NCBI GenBank assembly: GCA_032622095.1 | Contig: CP136067.1 | Coordinates: forward strand, 42,947,549-43,011,548 | Origin: Siphonodentalium dalli | Taxonomy: Eukaryota; Mollusca; Scaphopoda; Gadilida; Siphonodentaliidae | DNA: 64,000 bases | Direction: 5' to 3' | In this document: piece after piece, positions 20,468 through 33,482 of the stretch | Layout of the letters: every line of letters starts with the position of its first letter | Numbering within the stretch: position 1 is the stretch's first letter | Translations under genes and position numbers: made by a program | The notes under the pieces: generated by a model | Seen by the model: the letters and a program-made list of their open reading frames with translations, nothing else | Told to the model about the DNA's origin: nothing | Databases searched by the model: none

Positions 20468-21170
20468 TCAATTCAATTCAATTCAATTCATTTATTTCTC
20501 ATTGAGATAAATATATTAAGTATATACATATATGTACATATTTACATGTGGTCAACATGGCGAACAAACATATGTATCAAGCCAACATGCTATCAATTAA
20601 ATAAATAATGTCATACATATCCTATAATATGGCTACCCGTACATGTATATATATACTTCAGTAGATTTAAACACTGTTTTATAATATGATATATTTTAAT
20701 GCATGGGCGTTCCTGTACGTTATATGATATATAAATCTAAGAAAATTCGTTGACTATTTGTCTTATCAGAATAGATATATGTCGAAATAATTGTTTGTCT
20801 TCAGTGTTGAGAAGTTCACTCATAACTATTTCATTTGGATTTTAATGAATTGTATTGGCAAGAGACGGGTTCTTGATTCTTTAAATTTATCGCATTTGAA
20901 TAGATAATGGAATTCATCGCCAACGTCTTCAGAAGTACATAACGTGCAAGTTCGTTCTTCAATTTCAATGTCATGCCATCTACCCACTTCGACTGGGTGT
21001 TTATGGTTGCGTGTTCGAAATTTGCATAATGTTTTTCTGTCATTTTAATTCGTACAGTCTAGATAGTCGTCAAACTGGAAATTGTGTTTGTATATTCGAT
21101 AAACGGTGCCTCTACTTGACTTAGCGATATCGGTCGACCAAGTCGAAATAAAATTATCTATCAATCATCA
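20468..21170 (-). pseudogene. 5'-truncated LINE fragment (copy A)
   Basis: The minus strand encodes the C-terminal end of a LINE ORF2-type protein with the motif E-V-G-R-W and the cysteine/histidine pattern CTLC...DEFHYLFKC. It is followed by a ~330-nt 3' region, then AATAAA and repeated AATTG (20468-20495). Compared with copy B the frame is broken near 21035-21085. No reverse transcriptase domain is left. Confidence 0.75.
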
Positions 21171-21532
21171 ACTTATGTAATCAATTAAATGGTCTACATT
21201 TTGTATACTTTTAGCTCCCCATAATTGCGATTGGCCACATTCTTCTAATACAGCACGTACCTTACCCACAATACCTCGTGTAGGATTCGAACCAACTTAG
21301 ACTGTGCTCGACGAAATAAAATTATCTATCAAGCAACATCTTATGTAATCAATTAAATGGTCTACATTTGGTATACGTTTAGCTCCCCATAAGTGCGATT
21401 GGCCACATTCTTCTAATACAGCACGTATCTTACCCATAAGAGCTCGTGTATGATTCGAACCAACTTAGACTCGACGACTCCAGTTGGATTTATGTGTGCA
21501 ATGCAACTAACCCACTAGGCCACATGGGATCC
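21145..21532 (-). repeat. tRNA-like head fused to a tandem LINE-coding fragment (copy A)
   Basis: On the minus strand 21532-21443 looks tRNA-derived, with an A-box-like TGGCCTAGTGGGTTA and a B-box-like GGTTCGAATC. It is followed by a segment that reads as LINE coding sequence (L-W-G-A-K-R...H-L-I-D-Y-I). A 168-bp unit that includes the B-box half and this segment is present twice (CGAAATAAAATTATCTATCA at 21144 and 21312), and then the LINE fragment continues. Copy B has the same at 34985-35375. Confidence 0.5.
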
Positions 21533-21591
21533 AAAATGAAGGACTGTACGGGCGAGAGACAGAAGGACAGAACAAAATGTTTGAAGATATA

Positions 21592-22031
21592 TAGAGGATA
21601 TCTAGTGTTTTTGGGTGGATACCGAAAAATAAACATATGTCGCGGTCACGAATGACATATTTTTCGGTATCCACTCAAAAACACTAGATATTCTTTTTAT
21701 TATACCCATTTCCAAAGAAATTCACAATTTACAACGTTAAATGATCTCACAATCGTCCTCAATCGATGCATAATTTTTGAAGCCATCGCAGTGCTACTTC
21801 ATGCACCATCCGCAGAATATACAAATATAGTTCCTGTATTCTCCCGTTTACCCCCCCCCCATAAATATGTCGAATTTCAACATAAAATAGATATTAATTA
21901 TAACTGTATTAAATATCAGTGAATATAATATAAATTAGAATATCACAATGGGTTCTTCTTCAACTTCTTCTGGGTGATATCGATTTTTATCTAAACGCGA
22001 TTTTTTCCTATAATTCACTGTTGAGCGTATA
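21592..22031. repeat. Copy-A-specific segment with hairpin
   Basis: Between GAGGATAT and TATAATAAATACCTG, copy A carries ~440 bp unlike the ~270 bp in copy B (35452-35722). It starts with a hairpin, TCTAGTGTTTTTGGGTGGAT...ATCCACTCAAAAACACTAGA (21592-21690). Part of the hairpin arm resembles sequence at 20380-20400. Confidence 0.6.
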
Positions 22032-23483
22032 ATAAATACCTGTAACCGAATAAGGCGGCCATTAGATATCCCTAATGTACAGTTGCAAACTAATTTCAAT
22101 GTAAACTCGAACATTGAACGAGATCTATAGCTTAGAATAATTCTCTAAACACCGTTCCTCGTATATACTCCTTCAAAACACTGCCCACATGCAGTATTCG
22201 ATGTTTTACTTCTAAATCCTTTAAATTGACGACTACAACAACCAATAGGCAACCAGTGTTTTCATCGCAACAACGTTACATCCGCATACCGCTATATATA
22301 CCACCCGAATGTCTACAACAACACTTTAACCAATGTGGTTAAACTTCCGAAAATATACCAATTATCATACTAATTAAAAGCAAATTAAAGCCGATGTTTT
22401 ACCCGAATCACCCTGATTTCTGTGTGACAGATCTACCCGAATGTTTACCTTGGAATTAGTTTGCGTTCTGCCTGATCCCTTTATTACCGCTTTGTTTTCG
22501 GAATGCTAATTAGGGATTGTGATTGGTCATTTAATTATCAATCCATAACATTGTTTGGAAATGTCCTAATCTGAGTACACACGGGACGATGGGAAACATG
22601 GGGTAGGCTGATTCAATAGTTTTAAGAATGGGCCGGGGGGGCTAAATGACAACTCTCAAAGTTGGATTATTATCTCGGCACAGAAAGGGGAAATTGGTTA
22701 TTCGGGTAGACACAATACCCGCTGCTCGGTCTCTGCTCCATCCATAAAATTGACAACGTCGGGTTGCGGACGCGTGGTTGAGCGATGGTAAACGCCATTA
22801 AACCGAACCAATTAATCTTATATACCAAGCTTGTATATGATATATATATATACTGCACGTCTATATGGCTATATGGCTATATGACACTGGGCGAGCTTTG
22901 GTCTTACGTTTGCGATTAAACTATATATCCGGCTAATTTAGCAACTATATACTCATGATTCTAAATTTCTATAAGTATAACTCTTGTATCAATTAAGTTT
23001 ATGTAGCTATAACCGAAAAGTTTGAAGACGAATTCTATAACGCGTGCGCTGTATAGCAATTTTGTCTTCAAACATTCGATTATAACTCATACATTTAATC
23101 TAAACAAGAGTTATTTCTTATAATTTAATCCCAATAGTGATAAAAAGGGTCTAATTTCCCCGAATATATGGTAACAAGCGCCTGTCAATCACGTATCAAG
23201 TTTAAGAGAAATATAATTTCCATTATTTTCATTATCAAATCAACAAAGCTGACATCTTTCCAAACACGTGTCGGGCTTGTGTCCGGAAACTAGTGCGCGT
23301 ACCTGTGCTCTCTGAAAAAAGACTGTATGACCGACTCCAGATCCCATTAAGTTTATCGATTTTTATTACATACTTGACCGTGATTTATAAGGATTTATCG
23401 GTGAATTAACAGTGATAATGTTACACCTGTGAATTACCTGATTACGCCCCCGGTGAGCGCACGCATTCGGCTGATCTGGGACT
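22032..23483. other. Copy A, no gene seen
   Basis: AT-rich, collinear with 35723-37276 except for a 121-bp insertion in B whose empty site is at about 22664-22680. Confidence 0.5.
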
Positions 23484-25373
23484 ACACTCTTAGAATCAGA
23501 AGTCCTTCAGAGAACCCAAAAAGGTTCTTCACCTTGTCACAATAGGAGCACCTTATTTGGTGCTTCAAAGGACCCCATCATAAGGTTCTACTGAAGAACC
23601 ATATCATAAGGTTCCACAGAAGAACCCCAAGATGGTTCTTCAGAGAACCCTGTTAATAACAGAACAGGGTTCTTAAGGAAACCATAATATATCACAACAT
23701 GGTTCTTCAGGGAACCTTTATTAGAACCCCACTAGAGTATAATACAGGCAACAATTCTAAGATAAATGGTACCTGAACATTCCACATTATTTTAATAAAA
23801 CGACTCAGTTCTGGTTATCGGGCTCACGGAACCACAAACCAACTGTCCACATTACATTGATCGTTCGGCCCATTTCGCAACAACGAAATAGCGCATAATG
23901 ATAAGATGTTGGCTACCTTGCCTATATCGCGCCGTTGCGAACACTTTTGGGTTTTGTTATAATAACTAATAGATTGTCATTATATTGAAGCATTTGGGGA
24001 ATGATATGTAAAGGTAATATTATACCTGCATAATTATACAATTCGCTTAATTTTGGTGTGATTCATATTCTTGATTACACGAAGGTGGTGTATTAGTCTG
24101 CACTTTAACACATATTTATGTATATGTTACGAATACACGACGAACGTGTAATGACGTTGTCGGCTCTCCTCAACATATAACACTTTACATTACGTGTCGC
24201 CCAATTAATGCCAAATAAACAATCGGTTGATGTTAACAATCGGACAATAAACTCATCCATTTTTCACTTGTGACACATACAGATGATAAGGAGACAGTTT
24301 TAAATGGTCCGATCTGAAAAGAACACAACAAATTTCACGTAGTAAATACGTTGTGTGAATTTAGAGGTGTCCTTCCTGCATCGGGTCATACATATTTTGA
24401 GACCATTTAACCCCTCAATTCCAAGGACGTTGGCAGGGCGAAGGGTGAAGGAGTGTTCGGACGTTCTCAGAAGCGGTGCGATGACACTTCTCGTGGCTTT
24501 TTACCCTTAGATAGGAAGTTTGGGCTCAATCGGTGGAACCGGAAGTCTCAATTACAACCATTACAATCAAGATATAAAGCAATGCATTACCATTACATGA
24601 AGTGCATCACAATTACCATTATCAATATTTTCAGCAAATAGGAAAATATATGATGCATTGACGAACGCAATATAAAACAACAAATCATCGTCGCACAAAG
24701 TAACAAACAATGCAGCAATAAATCCCTTGATATGGCATATGTATAGGCTACATGCCTCTGAGTCAGTGTCTTATACATATGGAGAAAAAAACAACAGGTG
24801 CAGCAATATTTATAAAAGATAACCAACACCAACAGTCATAAAGAAACCACTGTTATTTCAAGGTTTATTTGGTAAGAATTAAAGAAAGCAGTCCTAATTT
24901 CCAAGAGGCAAACATCACACATGTAATTATAATTGTAATTGTATTACTCACCATTTTGGTTAGTAGTAGGCCTACATTATTTGCTTTAGGCTACGCGTAA
25001 AAGTCTGCATTATATAATGCAGAAAAGTGTGCAGTACACATTACTTTGCATTGCTTGAGAAAATGTAATGCCTTGCAATGCATTACTATTATACATTACC
25101 ATTCCCCAACCCTGCGAACAAACACGTACTCCTTTCTCTCTGGTTGATGTTTTATTCATGTTAATCACTCAATTCGGCTCCATGGCACATGCATCAACTG
25201 CATTATTGTTTGGTCATGAAGAACCCTTCAGCATCCAAGAGAACCCTAGTTACACACCGACGAACCCTATCGATTACAGAGAACCTTTTCTGACACCGAG
25301 GAACCTTTGAGTTCTTACAGAGAACCCTTGAGTTCTTCAAAGAACCCCAAAGAACCCCTAATTCTTAGAGTGT
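23484..25373. mobile_element. ~1.9-kb non-autonomous DNA element with AGAACC/GGTTCT subterminal repeats (copy A)
   Basis: The termini are ACACTCTTAGAA (23484) and, inverted, TTCTTAGAGTGT (25362-25373). Both subterminal regions (23500-23730 and 25215-25355) are packed with GGTTCTTC, AGAACCC and complements on both strands, which could be transposase binding sites. The inside is AT-rich with ATTACA-type motifs and no transposase. Copy B is at 37277-39162. No clear target duplication. Confidence 0.7.
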
Positions 25374-25408
25374 ATTTTGTCACATATTATATTTAGAGTT
25401 AACGCCTT

Positions 25409-25412
25409 TTAA
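25409..25412. other. Empty TTAA site (ortholog of the MITE insertion in copy B)
   Basis: Here copy A reads GCCTTTTAATGG uninterrupted, while copy B has a 494-bp MITE between two TTAA at the same place (39198-39699). Confidence 0.9.
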
Positions 25413-25920
25413 TGGTGGAAAGTGTGTAATAAACAGATTATTCAATTGGTTTCGTTGTTTACGTGACATAATTCACTCGGGGAGTCGGGGCTATTGGTAA
25501 ATCCCTTGTTCGCTCACTCGGGTTTTACGTACCCCTCGAAGCCAAATCATTATTTTTCTATTTATTACATGATCCTACCCTTATTCCATTCAATAAAACC
25601 ATTCTATAAATTGTTCGTTTCAAAACAGGAAATAGTGCCAGGTGACATTTGACTTCCGGTTTGTCGTCTGTTTACATTGCGTATTCTATGTTTCAAAATA
25701 CTACGGCTTCCATTATTTTTCGAACAAAACTCTAACGAATGAAGAGTTTGAACAATTATTTCATTAAATGTACGCAATTAAATTATCTGGGACTATTTCT
25801 TTACGCGGGAAAACAATGCCTAGTTACATGAAACGTCATCGCAGGCCTTATATTGAAGCCGATGTTAGTTGTCACGTCCCATTTGTTGATTTAACTATGT
25901 TTTATCGAGGTTTTGGATCA

Positions 25921-26070
25921 TGTAATAAATATAATCTACAACTCGTCCCCAGTTTATAGCGGAATTTACAAAACTCGTCCAGTAAATTAGTTCTGGACCT
26001 AATCTACTGGACTAGTTTGATAAGTTCCACTATAAACTGGGGACGAGTTGTAGATCCTCTATTTATTACA
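25921..26070. repeat. 150-bp inverted repeat (copy A)
   Basis: The arms share CTACAACTCGTCCCCAGTTT and its complement, ~70 bp each with a short centre near 25996; TGTAATAAAT ends the palindrome on both sides. Short MITE-like hairpin, also at 40208-40357. Confidence 0.75.
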
Positions 26071-29000
26071 TTCCTAAATGTGACTTATATACCTTGATTT
26101 ATCGCGTGATTAAAACAATAATCTCACTGTGATTTATGTCACTTTTACTAGCGCATTATGTATTCATACGCGCTAACATTCATGCGTCATCGGTATAATG
26201 GCGGTATTATTCGGATTTCAGGTAAATTGAGATGTTTTAAGTGGAATATAATAAACAGAATAATTACTTGATTGAAATGGAGACGTGAAATTATTCATTG
26301 GAGGCAGGGACTATATTGTAAAACACTCGAGCGCGATGCGCTCTCGTGCTCTCGTGTTTGTGCAACGACCTGCTCATTAATTATTCCACGTCACCATGCA
26401 GTTCAATCAAGTGATTACTCTCTATATAACCTTAATGGCCAATTAAGCAACAACTAATTGTTTGCAGTATTCCGTCAATTGACAATGTAGTTTATGATTA
26501 AATTATACAAGCTTATACTCAGGAAATGTCCAACTATTGAAAATTATGGTCCTCATTGGGGGTCTAGTTCCTCTCTATTCGGTTTATTTCAATGTAATAT
26601 CAATATTACAAGTTAATACACAGTCATTTGAGTAAATAAATTCCACTAATGCTCATTACCTGAATATATAAAGTTGAAAGCAAAGCATTTCTTTCGAGTT
26701 CAGACTGGTATGTTTTACCAACCGTAGATTCATGGTAACTAGTCTATTATTAATGTAAAACCTCCACATCTTTCTGAGGACAGATTTAACATTATAACAA
26801 TCATTCAGCATGCATACATGTTACCATTGTGTGAGTTATAACTTGTGACTTCTTTGAATTCGAATACATGTAACTCGTGTTGGTTCCTCAACCATATTCT
26901 TATTAATATCATGTACAATGCACTGTATACATGGTGTACTCAATATAACACATGGATCAATGCTATGTCATTCTTGTTACTAGTGTCTTTATTTACACAG
27001 GCCATAATCTTAAAAAGAATAAAAAGAAACCCAAATTATTAAATCATTAAGCCAACATTGGAATTTTGTATTACTCAAAACCAAATGCTATATAATTGGA
27101 AATTTTATTAGACCAAATCCTATATAGTTGGAAATTTATGGTCTCACCCCGTTGGAATGCCATAGCAACGTCCCTGCTTATACTGTAAGTGGACAAACAC
27201 TCGGGTTACCAATTTGTACGTGATGTTATATTTTGAAATGTGCTCACATGAAAAAGTCCAGATATTTGTCTCCCGCGGTCAGAAATTTAGAAAACACTGT
27301 CACTAAGTCCCGAACAACTGACTACATTTCAAATCTACTCCATGCATCAATGTCATTTCGCGCTCCGCGTGTATAATGTTTCGCTAATTCTTGGTACACA
27401 TGGGCCAAGGGCGTTTTATTTATAGAAATGGGAATTTTTGGGACGGATTAAAAGTCGAACTGCGACCGGAGGCCGAGTCTGGTAAAATGTGTAGTTGGGA
27501 ATTCTGGTGAGATGCATGAGCAACCTTCAGTGATAAGCCATATATAATTGTAATAATTTGAAGGATTAGTTGTTGTAACGGAATTATGAGTTGGTCATTC
27601 GTGAAACCAATATATTTTATATTCTATAATTACATTCATGGGTATATAATATATGATCTTGAGCGCGTTACCATTTCTGACATTGGTTTTCTTGTTTGTA
27701 ATATGCTGTGCTCTATGCCACATATTCCCAGTACCGAAGGTATGCTAATTTGCCTCGATCTTCAAATTAATTGACCCTTCCGATAAATATTTTTCAGGAA
27801 ACTAGAATTAAATTCAATGGACCCTTCCACGAGCTTGTTCGTCTGTGTATAATAAATTCTAAATATTATCTGAGTGACACGAATACACATGATTAGTAGA
27901 CAAGATTTGGATATATCTGTACCCTAAACAACTAACCATATAGTTACATAGCCTGTGTGTTACACAGCCAACTGGGTGATGCCTATCCCAATGAAACACA
28001 TCGTAAAACGAACCGATGCCACATATTTCCACAAATGCGGTAGCCAGAATAGCTGGGCTTGCTTTTTTGTGCGCGGCCATCGACAAATCGCTCGATAAAT
28101 CACAGGTATAATATTGGACTAACTTACAGTGCGGCATGGTATTATATCCAAACTGCAGCCATATTTTAGAAAAAAAATTCAGCTCAGTTTGTAAACATTA
28201 ATAAGGAAAAAGCTACATAAATATAAGATATGACTGTAGTTCGATTGTGTTTTATTGAGGGGTATGTCGCTGTGACCGTAGGCGCTCAATGATTGTGCCT
28301 AAGAACCATTCACAGCGCCATTATCCTTCAACACACTCAACTACATTTCATTTCTTTCGTAAACTTGACCAAATAAGCTTTTGTGAGTTTTTTTTTCTCG
28401 CAAGATCTACATATAGATAGGTACATCTTGCACACATTGAAAAATAAATTCGGAATGACCAAGTAGTTAGTTACCTTTTATTGCATACATGCGCTATAGT
28501 ATCTGCGTTTAGAGTTATGAAATGTCACGCGTGGTTGATTCTTGTCGGATATTTGAAGAATAATTTCTAGCAGATAACATTTCTACACTCAGTGGTGCAA
28601 TTATTGATGCATAATCCGAATTAACGCTCGCATATTACTATTTCGTTGGCTTCGGGGGTAAAAAATATTTGATTCGAGTCGAGGAACCCACCCATCAAAG
28701 ATCAGAGAGATCAGATATCGAATTTTTAAATCTATTATTTTTCACCACCGATACTTTTTAGAGGTCCAGTAAAACACGACGAGAAGACGGCCTCGGACAA
28801 AATTGCTGATTAAGATGGATAAGTCTAAAATCAAGAGGCTTTCTGTTGATAATAAAGCCACATTTCGTCGAACAACATGTTGATAAATAACAGGCTTCGG
28901 GCAATTTTATACTATAGCTGACAGTGGTTAGCATTAATCGATTCTGATAACTGAAGCGGCATTTCTAAAAATGTTGTTGTTGTTGTTGTTGTTGTTGTTG

Positions 29001-31317
29001 GAATATGATTATATGTGGACCATCGAATCGGATTGAGTACCTGTAATGTAATTTACTGAATATGATACGGGTCTTGGTATCCAACTTAAAGTAGGACTCA
29101 TATTAACTGGTGGGAAATGTTCAGATATATAAGTTCAAGAAACGATCCATACCCATATGGCAGTTTGTTGAAATTGAACTGCTTGAGAGCATTGAGTGGG
29201 TGTGCTGGGTGAATGCCAGCTTTAAATTAATAATAGTTCTGATTCGATCGGTAATCGTCCCCATTTTACCTGTGTTACAATGTGGTGTTAATATGAGCTA
29301 TAGATAAGGGTAGATAAACTTGTTTATAGAATTCTACTTCGTGCTGATACACATTATAGCGATGAATTGTTCAGATTATTAAAATTTTAGTGACATCGCG
29401 CTCGTGACATCTTTTGTTCCATTAATATTTTAAGCGACAAATCGCTCTTTAAATAGCACCTTTTCATGTGTCATATTTTGTCGATTGTATGAATTTCTCC
29501 ACTAATCACCTCTTGATTTCTCCATATCCTGAAACGTTATTATGATGCCAGAAGAGTTTGATCTAAACTACCAGGTAAAATATTAATTTAAAAATGAGAT
29601 ACGACCGAGAGGAAGTGCCACAGCTTATCCAAATACATGTATGTGCATTCTAGTGTGACTCTAATCGGTTATATACTGACGCTGTCGTTATAATATAATT
29701 ATGTAGTTATGAGTACCGTTGTATCTAGGCAACGACAGTGGGGACTTTGAACACAATTATCAATAACTGGAATTTTCATGATGGGTTGATATTAGTTGGA
29801 AATTTCATATAAAAATAGTTTCCAACCAGTATATAGTGTCAAAATGTGTTTTTGAGACAAAAAGTCGAATATTTTCTTAATTTCGGTCAATTTTTGATAT
29901 CCATGTACTAGTTGAAAAATGTCCAACCCACGGGGTGCAAATGGTTCGCTCGGGTTAAGGGAGTGATGGAGTTGAAATTCCAAGTCAGCACCGCCACCGG
30001 AGACCCTCTATCCAGGCCCCTGTACAAGATTGCTATTTGGGTACCATTATTTGCTGCATGATCTATATCCATGCTGGGCAAAATGCTCATTAAATCTGTG
30101 TGATCCGTGTGTTTTGTTTTATTCAACATACTGTTTGAGAAAAAATGACAAAAATTATTCCAAACCAAACCACAGGTTTTAAGAGATTAATGGCTCTTTC
30201 TCGTTAAGAAAACGAATAGGAATGTAAAAAATATATATTAAAAAACTAAACACTAAAAATGAGCGCGTAGCTTTAATAAACGCATATGGCTTGTCTTCAA
30301 GTTAAGAAAAAAAACGAGCAAAAATATGAATAAATAAATAATCTAACTTAGAAACGAGTGCCTCACTTTAACAAACGCATCGCTTATGGTATATATAAAG
30401 CATTCTAACAATTTAGCGTTGCGTTGGTTAAAGGTACTCAATACGATCAGACGGTCCCCATACCATCAAGATACAACAACAACAACATTTCTTCAAAATA
30501 CGCTTTAGTTATCAGAATCGATGTATTGCAACAAATTAATGCTAACCACTGTCAACTATTGTATCAAATTTTCCAAAACTTGTTATTTATTAACATTTTG
30601 TTCAACAAAATATGGCCGTATTATCACTGAAGTATCACGAAATTAGACCGTATTATCACTTGATTTTAGAGTTATCAATTTTCATCCGCAATTTATCCGA
30701 GACCCTCCGTTTGACCACGTATTTCTGGGCCACATATTATTACACATCTCGAGAAATAACGAACTTCAAAAATGATATCTGATCACTCTGAGCTTTGATG
30801 GGTGGGTTCCTCAACTCGAATCAAATATTATTTACCATCGAAGCCAAAGAAATAGTAATTTAAAGTGGCGCGCTCGTTTTTTATTTAGATTTAAAAAAAT
30901 GATTTATATATTTTACTCGTTTTCATAACGACAAGCCCTGTGTTCCGAATAGTATTTATTCGACGAACGATACACAACATGTAAATTATTAGTTCATAAT
31001 ATAACATAATGCAACCCAAAAACAGTGGAATGGTGGTAAAATAGCATGATCGGAATCAAAATAATAAAATCAGTTCTAATAGGTATTTGCTTCCAATTTC
31101 TTTGCCAACATTGAAATACTTCTGAGTGAATATATGAAGAAATGCATTTCATCTTAGGCCTATAACATTCAACTCACAATGATAATGGTACATGCGCACA
31201 TACAGTGTTTCACGTACAAGTTTGTTGGCCAATGCACTCCATGTGGCATCCTAATGGACTTGGTAGCATGTCAGTGATTGCTTGATTGATTATGTGTGGT
31301 CATTCAAAATGGGTTTA
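26071..31317. other. Copy A right half, no gene seen
   Basis: About 5.2 kb without a supported gene. It contains a (GTT)n run (28974-29000) and short chance ORFs, the longest about 92 codons. Nearly identical to 40358-45604. Confidence 0.5.
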
Positions 31318-31499
31318 TTTATATATATATATATATATTTGCGAATGTCTGTCTGTCTGTATGTCTGTCTGTCTGTGTTCTATAGAAATTCACAGGGGAC
31401 CATCTAGATGATGCCAAAGGGGTCTACTAGGAGTAGCTTTTTACGAGAAAGATAGATAATGGTCGGGGTTAGAATTTTCTAAAGTGACGCCGTTGTTGT

Positions 31500-32326
31500 C
31501 AGGGGCAGAAAAAAAAATTGTCGCCGATTGCCACCAAACTTATATATAATCATCCCCACAATATGAGGAATCTAATGGCGTGGTTTAAATATGATAAAAG
31601 TCGCGCCGTTTGCGTCAGGGGTGCCCAGAAGGGGGGGGGGCAGATTTTTGTTCTGTCGCCGATTGCCACGAAACTTACATATAATCATCCCCATGATATG
31701 AAGAATCCAACGGTGTGGTTTAAGTATGTCAAAAGTGGCGTCGTTTGAGTCAGGGATGAACGGAAGGGGAGAGGGGCACCACAATTGATAAAACTAATTT
31801 TAGCGCCGATTTCCACCAAATTGATATATATTCTTCTTCATTATACAAGGAATCTAATTGTGCGATTTAACAACGCCAAATTGTTGTTTTTGGATGAGAG
31901 ATTGGGAGGGGTGGGCACTAAATTTGATAATAAGTCGCCGATTGCCACCACACTTATACAAAATCATCCCCATGGTATGAGGAGTCTAATGGTGTGGCTT
32001 TTATCTGTCAAATGTGGCCTTATTCGAGTCAGGGTTCCATTGAAAGGGACAGGGGCACCAAAATTGATGCACAATTTTTTTAGCGCCAATTTCCACCAAA
32101 TTGATACACGTTCTTATCCATGATACGAGGAATCTAATCGTGATTTAAAGACGCCATATTGGTGCTGTTTGGGTGAGAGATGGAGAGGGGAGGGATTGGC
32201 ACCAAATTTGATAAAAAAAAATTGTTTAGTCGCCGATTATCACCAAACTTATAAACAATCGTCTCCATGATATCAGGAGCGTAATTGTGTGGTTTAAGGA
32301 TGTCACAAGTGGGGCCATTCGAGTCA
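31500..32326 (+). repeat. Tandem array of ~140-bp units (copy A)
   Basis: GCCGATTGCCACCAAAC-type starts at about 31522, 31656 and 31936 alternate with GCCGATTTCCACCAAATTG-type starts at about 31803 and 32085, with another at 32233. Spacing is about 135-150 bp, so two unit types may form a ~280-bp higher-order repeat. It is preceded by (GTCT)n at 31348-31377. The array is cut off at the duplication junction, whereas in copy B it runs on to about 47.4 kb. Confidence 0.8.
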
Positions 32327-32431
32327 GAGAGCTTTCCGATGAATGGCAACAAGCCATATTTCCGACTAAATCCTGAAAATTTACCCATAATTCTGCTTTG
32401 GTTAAGAGGTCGATTAATTAGAGCTTTACTG
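32327..32431. mobile_element. Right half of the palindromic MITE at the duplication junction
   Basis: Only the right arm of the 18730-18942 element is present, joined directly to the array of copy A. GAGA at 32327-32330 is shared by both parents of the junction. Confidence 0.9.
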
Positions 32432-33130
32432 TACTTTGCAGGACAGAGCTGTGTATTCCTTCGACCTTCGTCGAAAGAATATACCGTTACGATCTAGATC
32501 AAATCAAGTACAGAACCGAACATTTGTCGTCACAATAAAACGTATTAAACTTGTGTGCGACCTTATAACTTCCGTATATATGTATGGAGCTTCTTCTTTC
32601 TAATAGCATATGGTGTACAAACTACCAGTTGAACAAGGTCCTTGGCTTAAAATGACTATTCGATCAGAGTATGTACATTATATAACAACGAACTAGGCGA
32701 CGAATATCACGTATACTCCTGAAGTGTAGAGATTTACAGACATTCAGATCGATGCATTTGGAACCCTATCTAGCTGTTTGAATAGAAGACCTAACGTCCG
32801 CATGAAAACAACCCGAATTCTTAAAGTATAAATATAAATAGCGATTAGGAAACTGTCAACTTTCACAAGGAAAGTATGGATATATTCTGCATGTCAACTT
32901 GAGGCAAAATAACTGATATCCAATATACCCACCCATATGTGATAACAAATATGTAGGTGGAACGGTGGGCAAGATGCGGTTTAACGTTACTGTCAACAGC
33001 TCTATGGTATGTTACATGGATATCACGATTCTATCGTGGTTGAGCACACGTGGTTACGTTCACCGAAATATCACAACACTATATACACACAGAAAGAAAT
33101 CACCGACCAACAGTAGCCTATATATATAAC

Positions 33131-33482
33131 CGACAACCATTGACTGCATTAAATATATGAACGTGGCTGTAGAGTGTCTTTGTTTTGGGTGTTCAATCTT
33201 TCAACGATACTTCAAACTGCATGGTTGAAATTTCCTATATGATCAACAACAACAACAAAAAACGACATATATATGGTTGGACAACTTCCAGCTGATAAAT
33301 GGGTGAAAATATTCGATTCAAGGTCGTCTAAAATGACGTATGTTACATTAGATATATTGGTTCAGGCACGAAATTTGCACCTGTTAAATCATTTTATTAG
33401 TTCGTGTTAGTTGCTGTTGAATGTGGACTTTACCGTGAAGACAATTATAGGAATATGTCCCGGTACAACTCTGTTCGAATCT
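33131..33482. other. ~350 bp present only in copy B
   Basis: Copy A reads CCTATATAAC directly into AAACGTCGATG, while B has ~350 bp in between. No clear TIR or target duplication, so this could be an insertion in B or a deletion in A. Confidence 0.7.

Larger units (their letters stand above)
18838..32330 (+). repeat. Large tandem duplication, copy A (13.5 kb)
   Basis: Collinear with 32327-46616. The coordinate offset is 13,489 at the start and 14,287 at the end; most of the difference comes from insertions in B of about 350, 121 and 494 bp (plus their target duplications), with small indels. Scattered differences occur up to about 26 kb. From 25.77 kb to 32.33 kb the offset is constant, and the only difference I noticed after ~26 kb is T29488/G43775. 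Contents are repeats; no supported gene. Confidence 0.95.

Noticed and set aside
21443-21532. Genuine tRNA gene in copies A and B
   Set aside because: It has a B-box-like motif, but I could not see matching acceptor stems, and it runs directly into LINE-derived sequence.
25768-32123. Small ORFs of 60-112 codons repeated at 40055-46410 as conserved genes
   Set aside because: They are identical because the DNA is duplicated almost without change. There are no family motifs, and the non-coding parts are just as conserved.
31518-32123. ORFs with repeated P-I-A-T-K-L-I-Y-N-H-P-H as a repeat protein
   Set aside because: They are translations of the ~140-bp tandem array, in changing frames and with stops.
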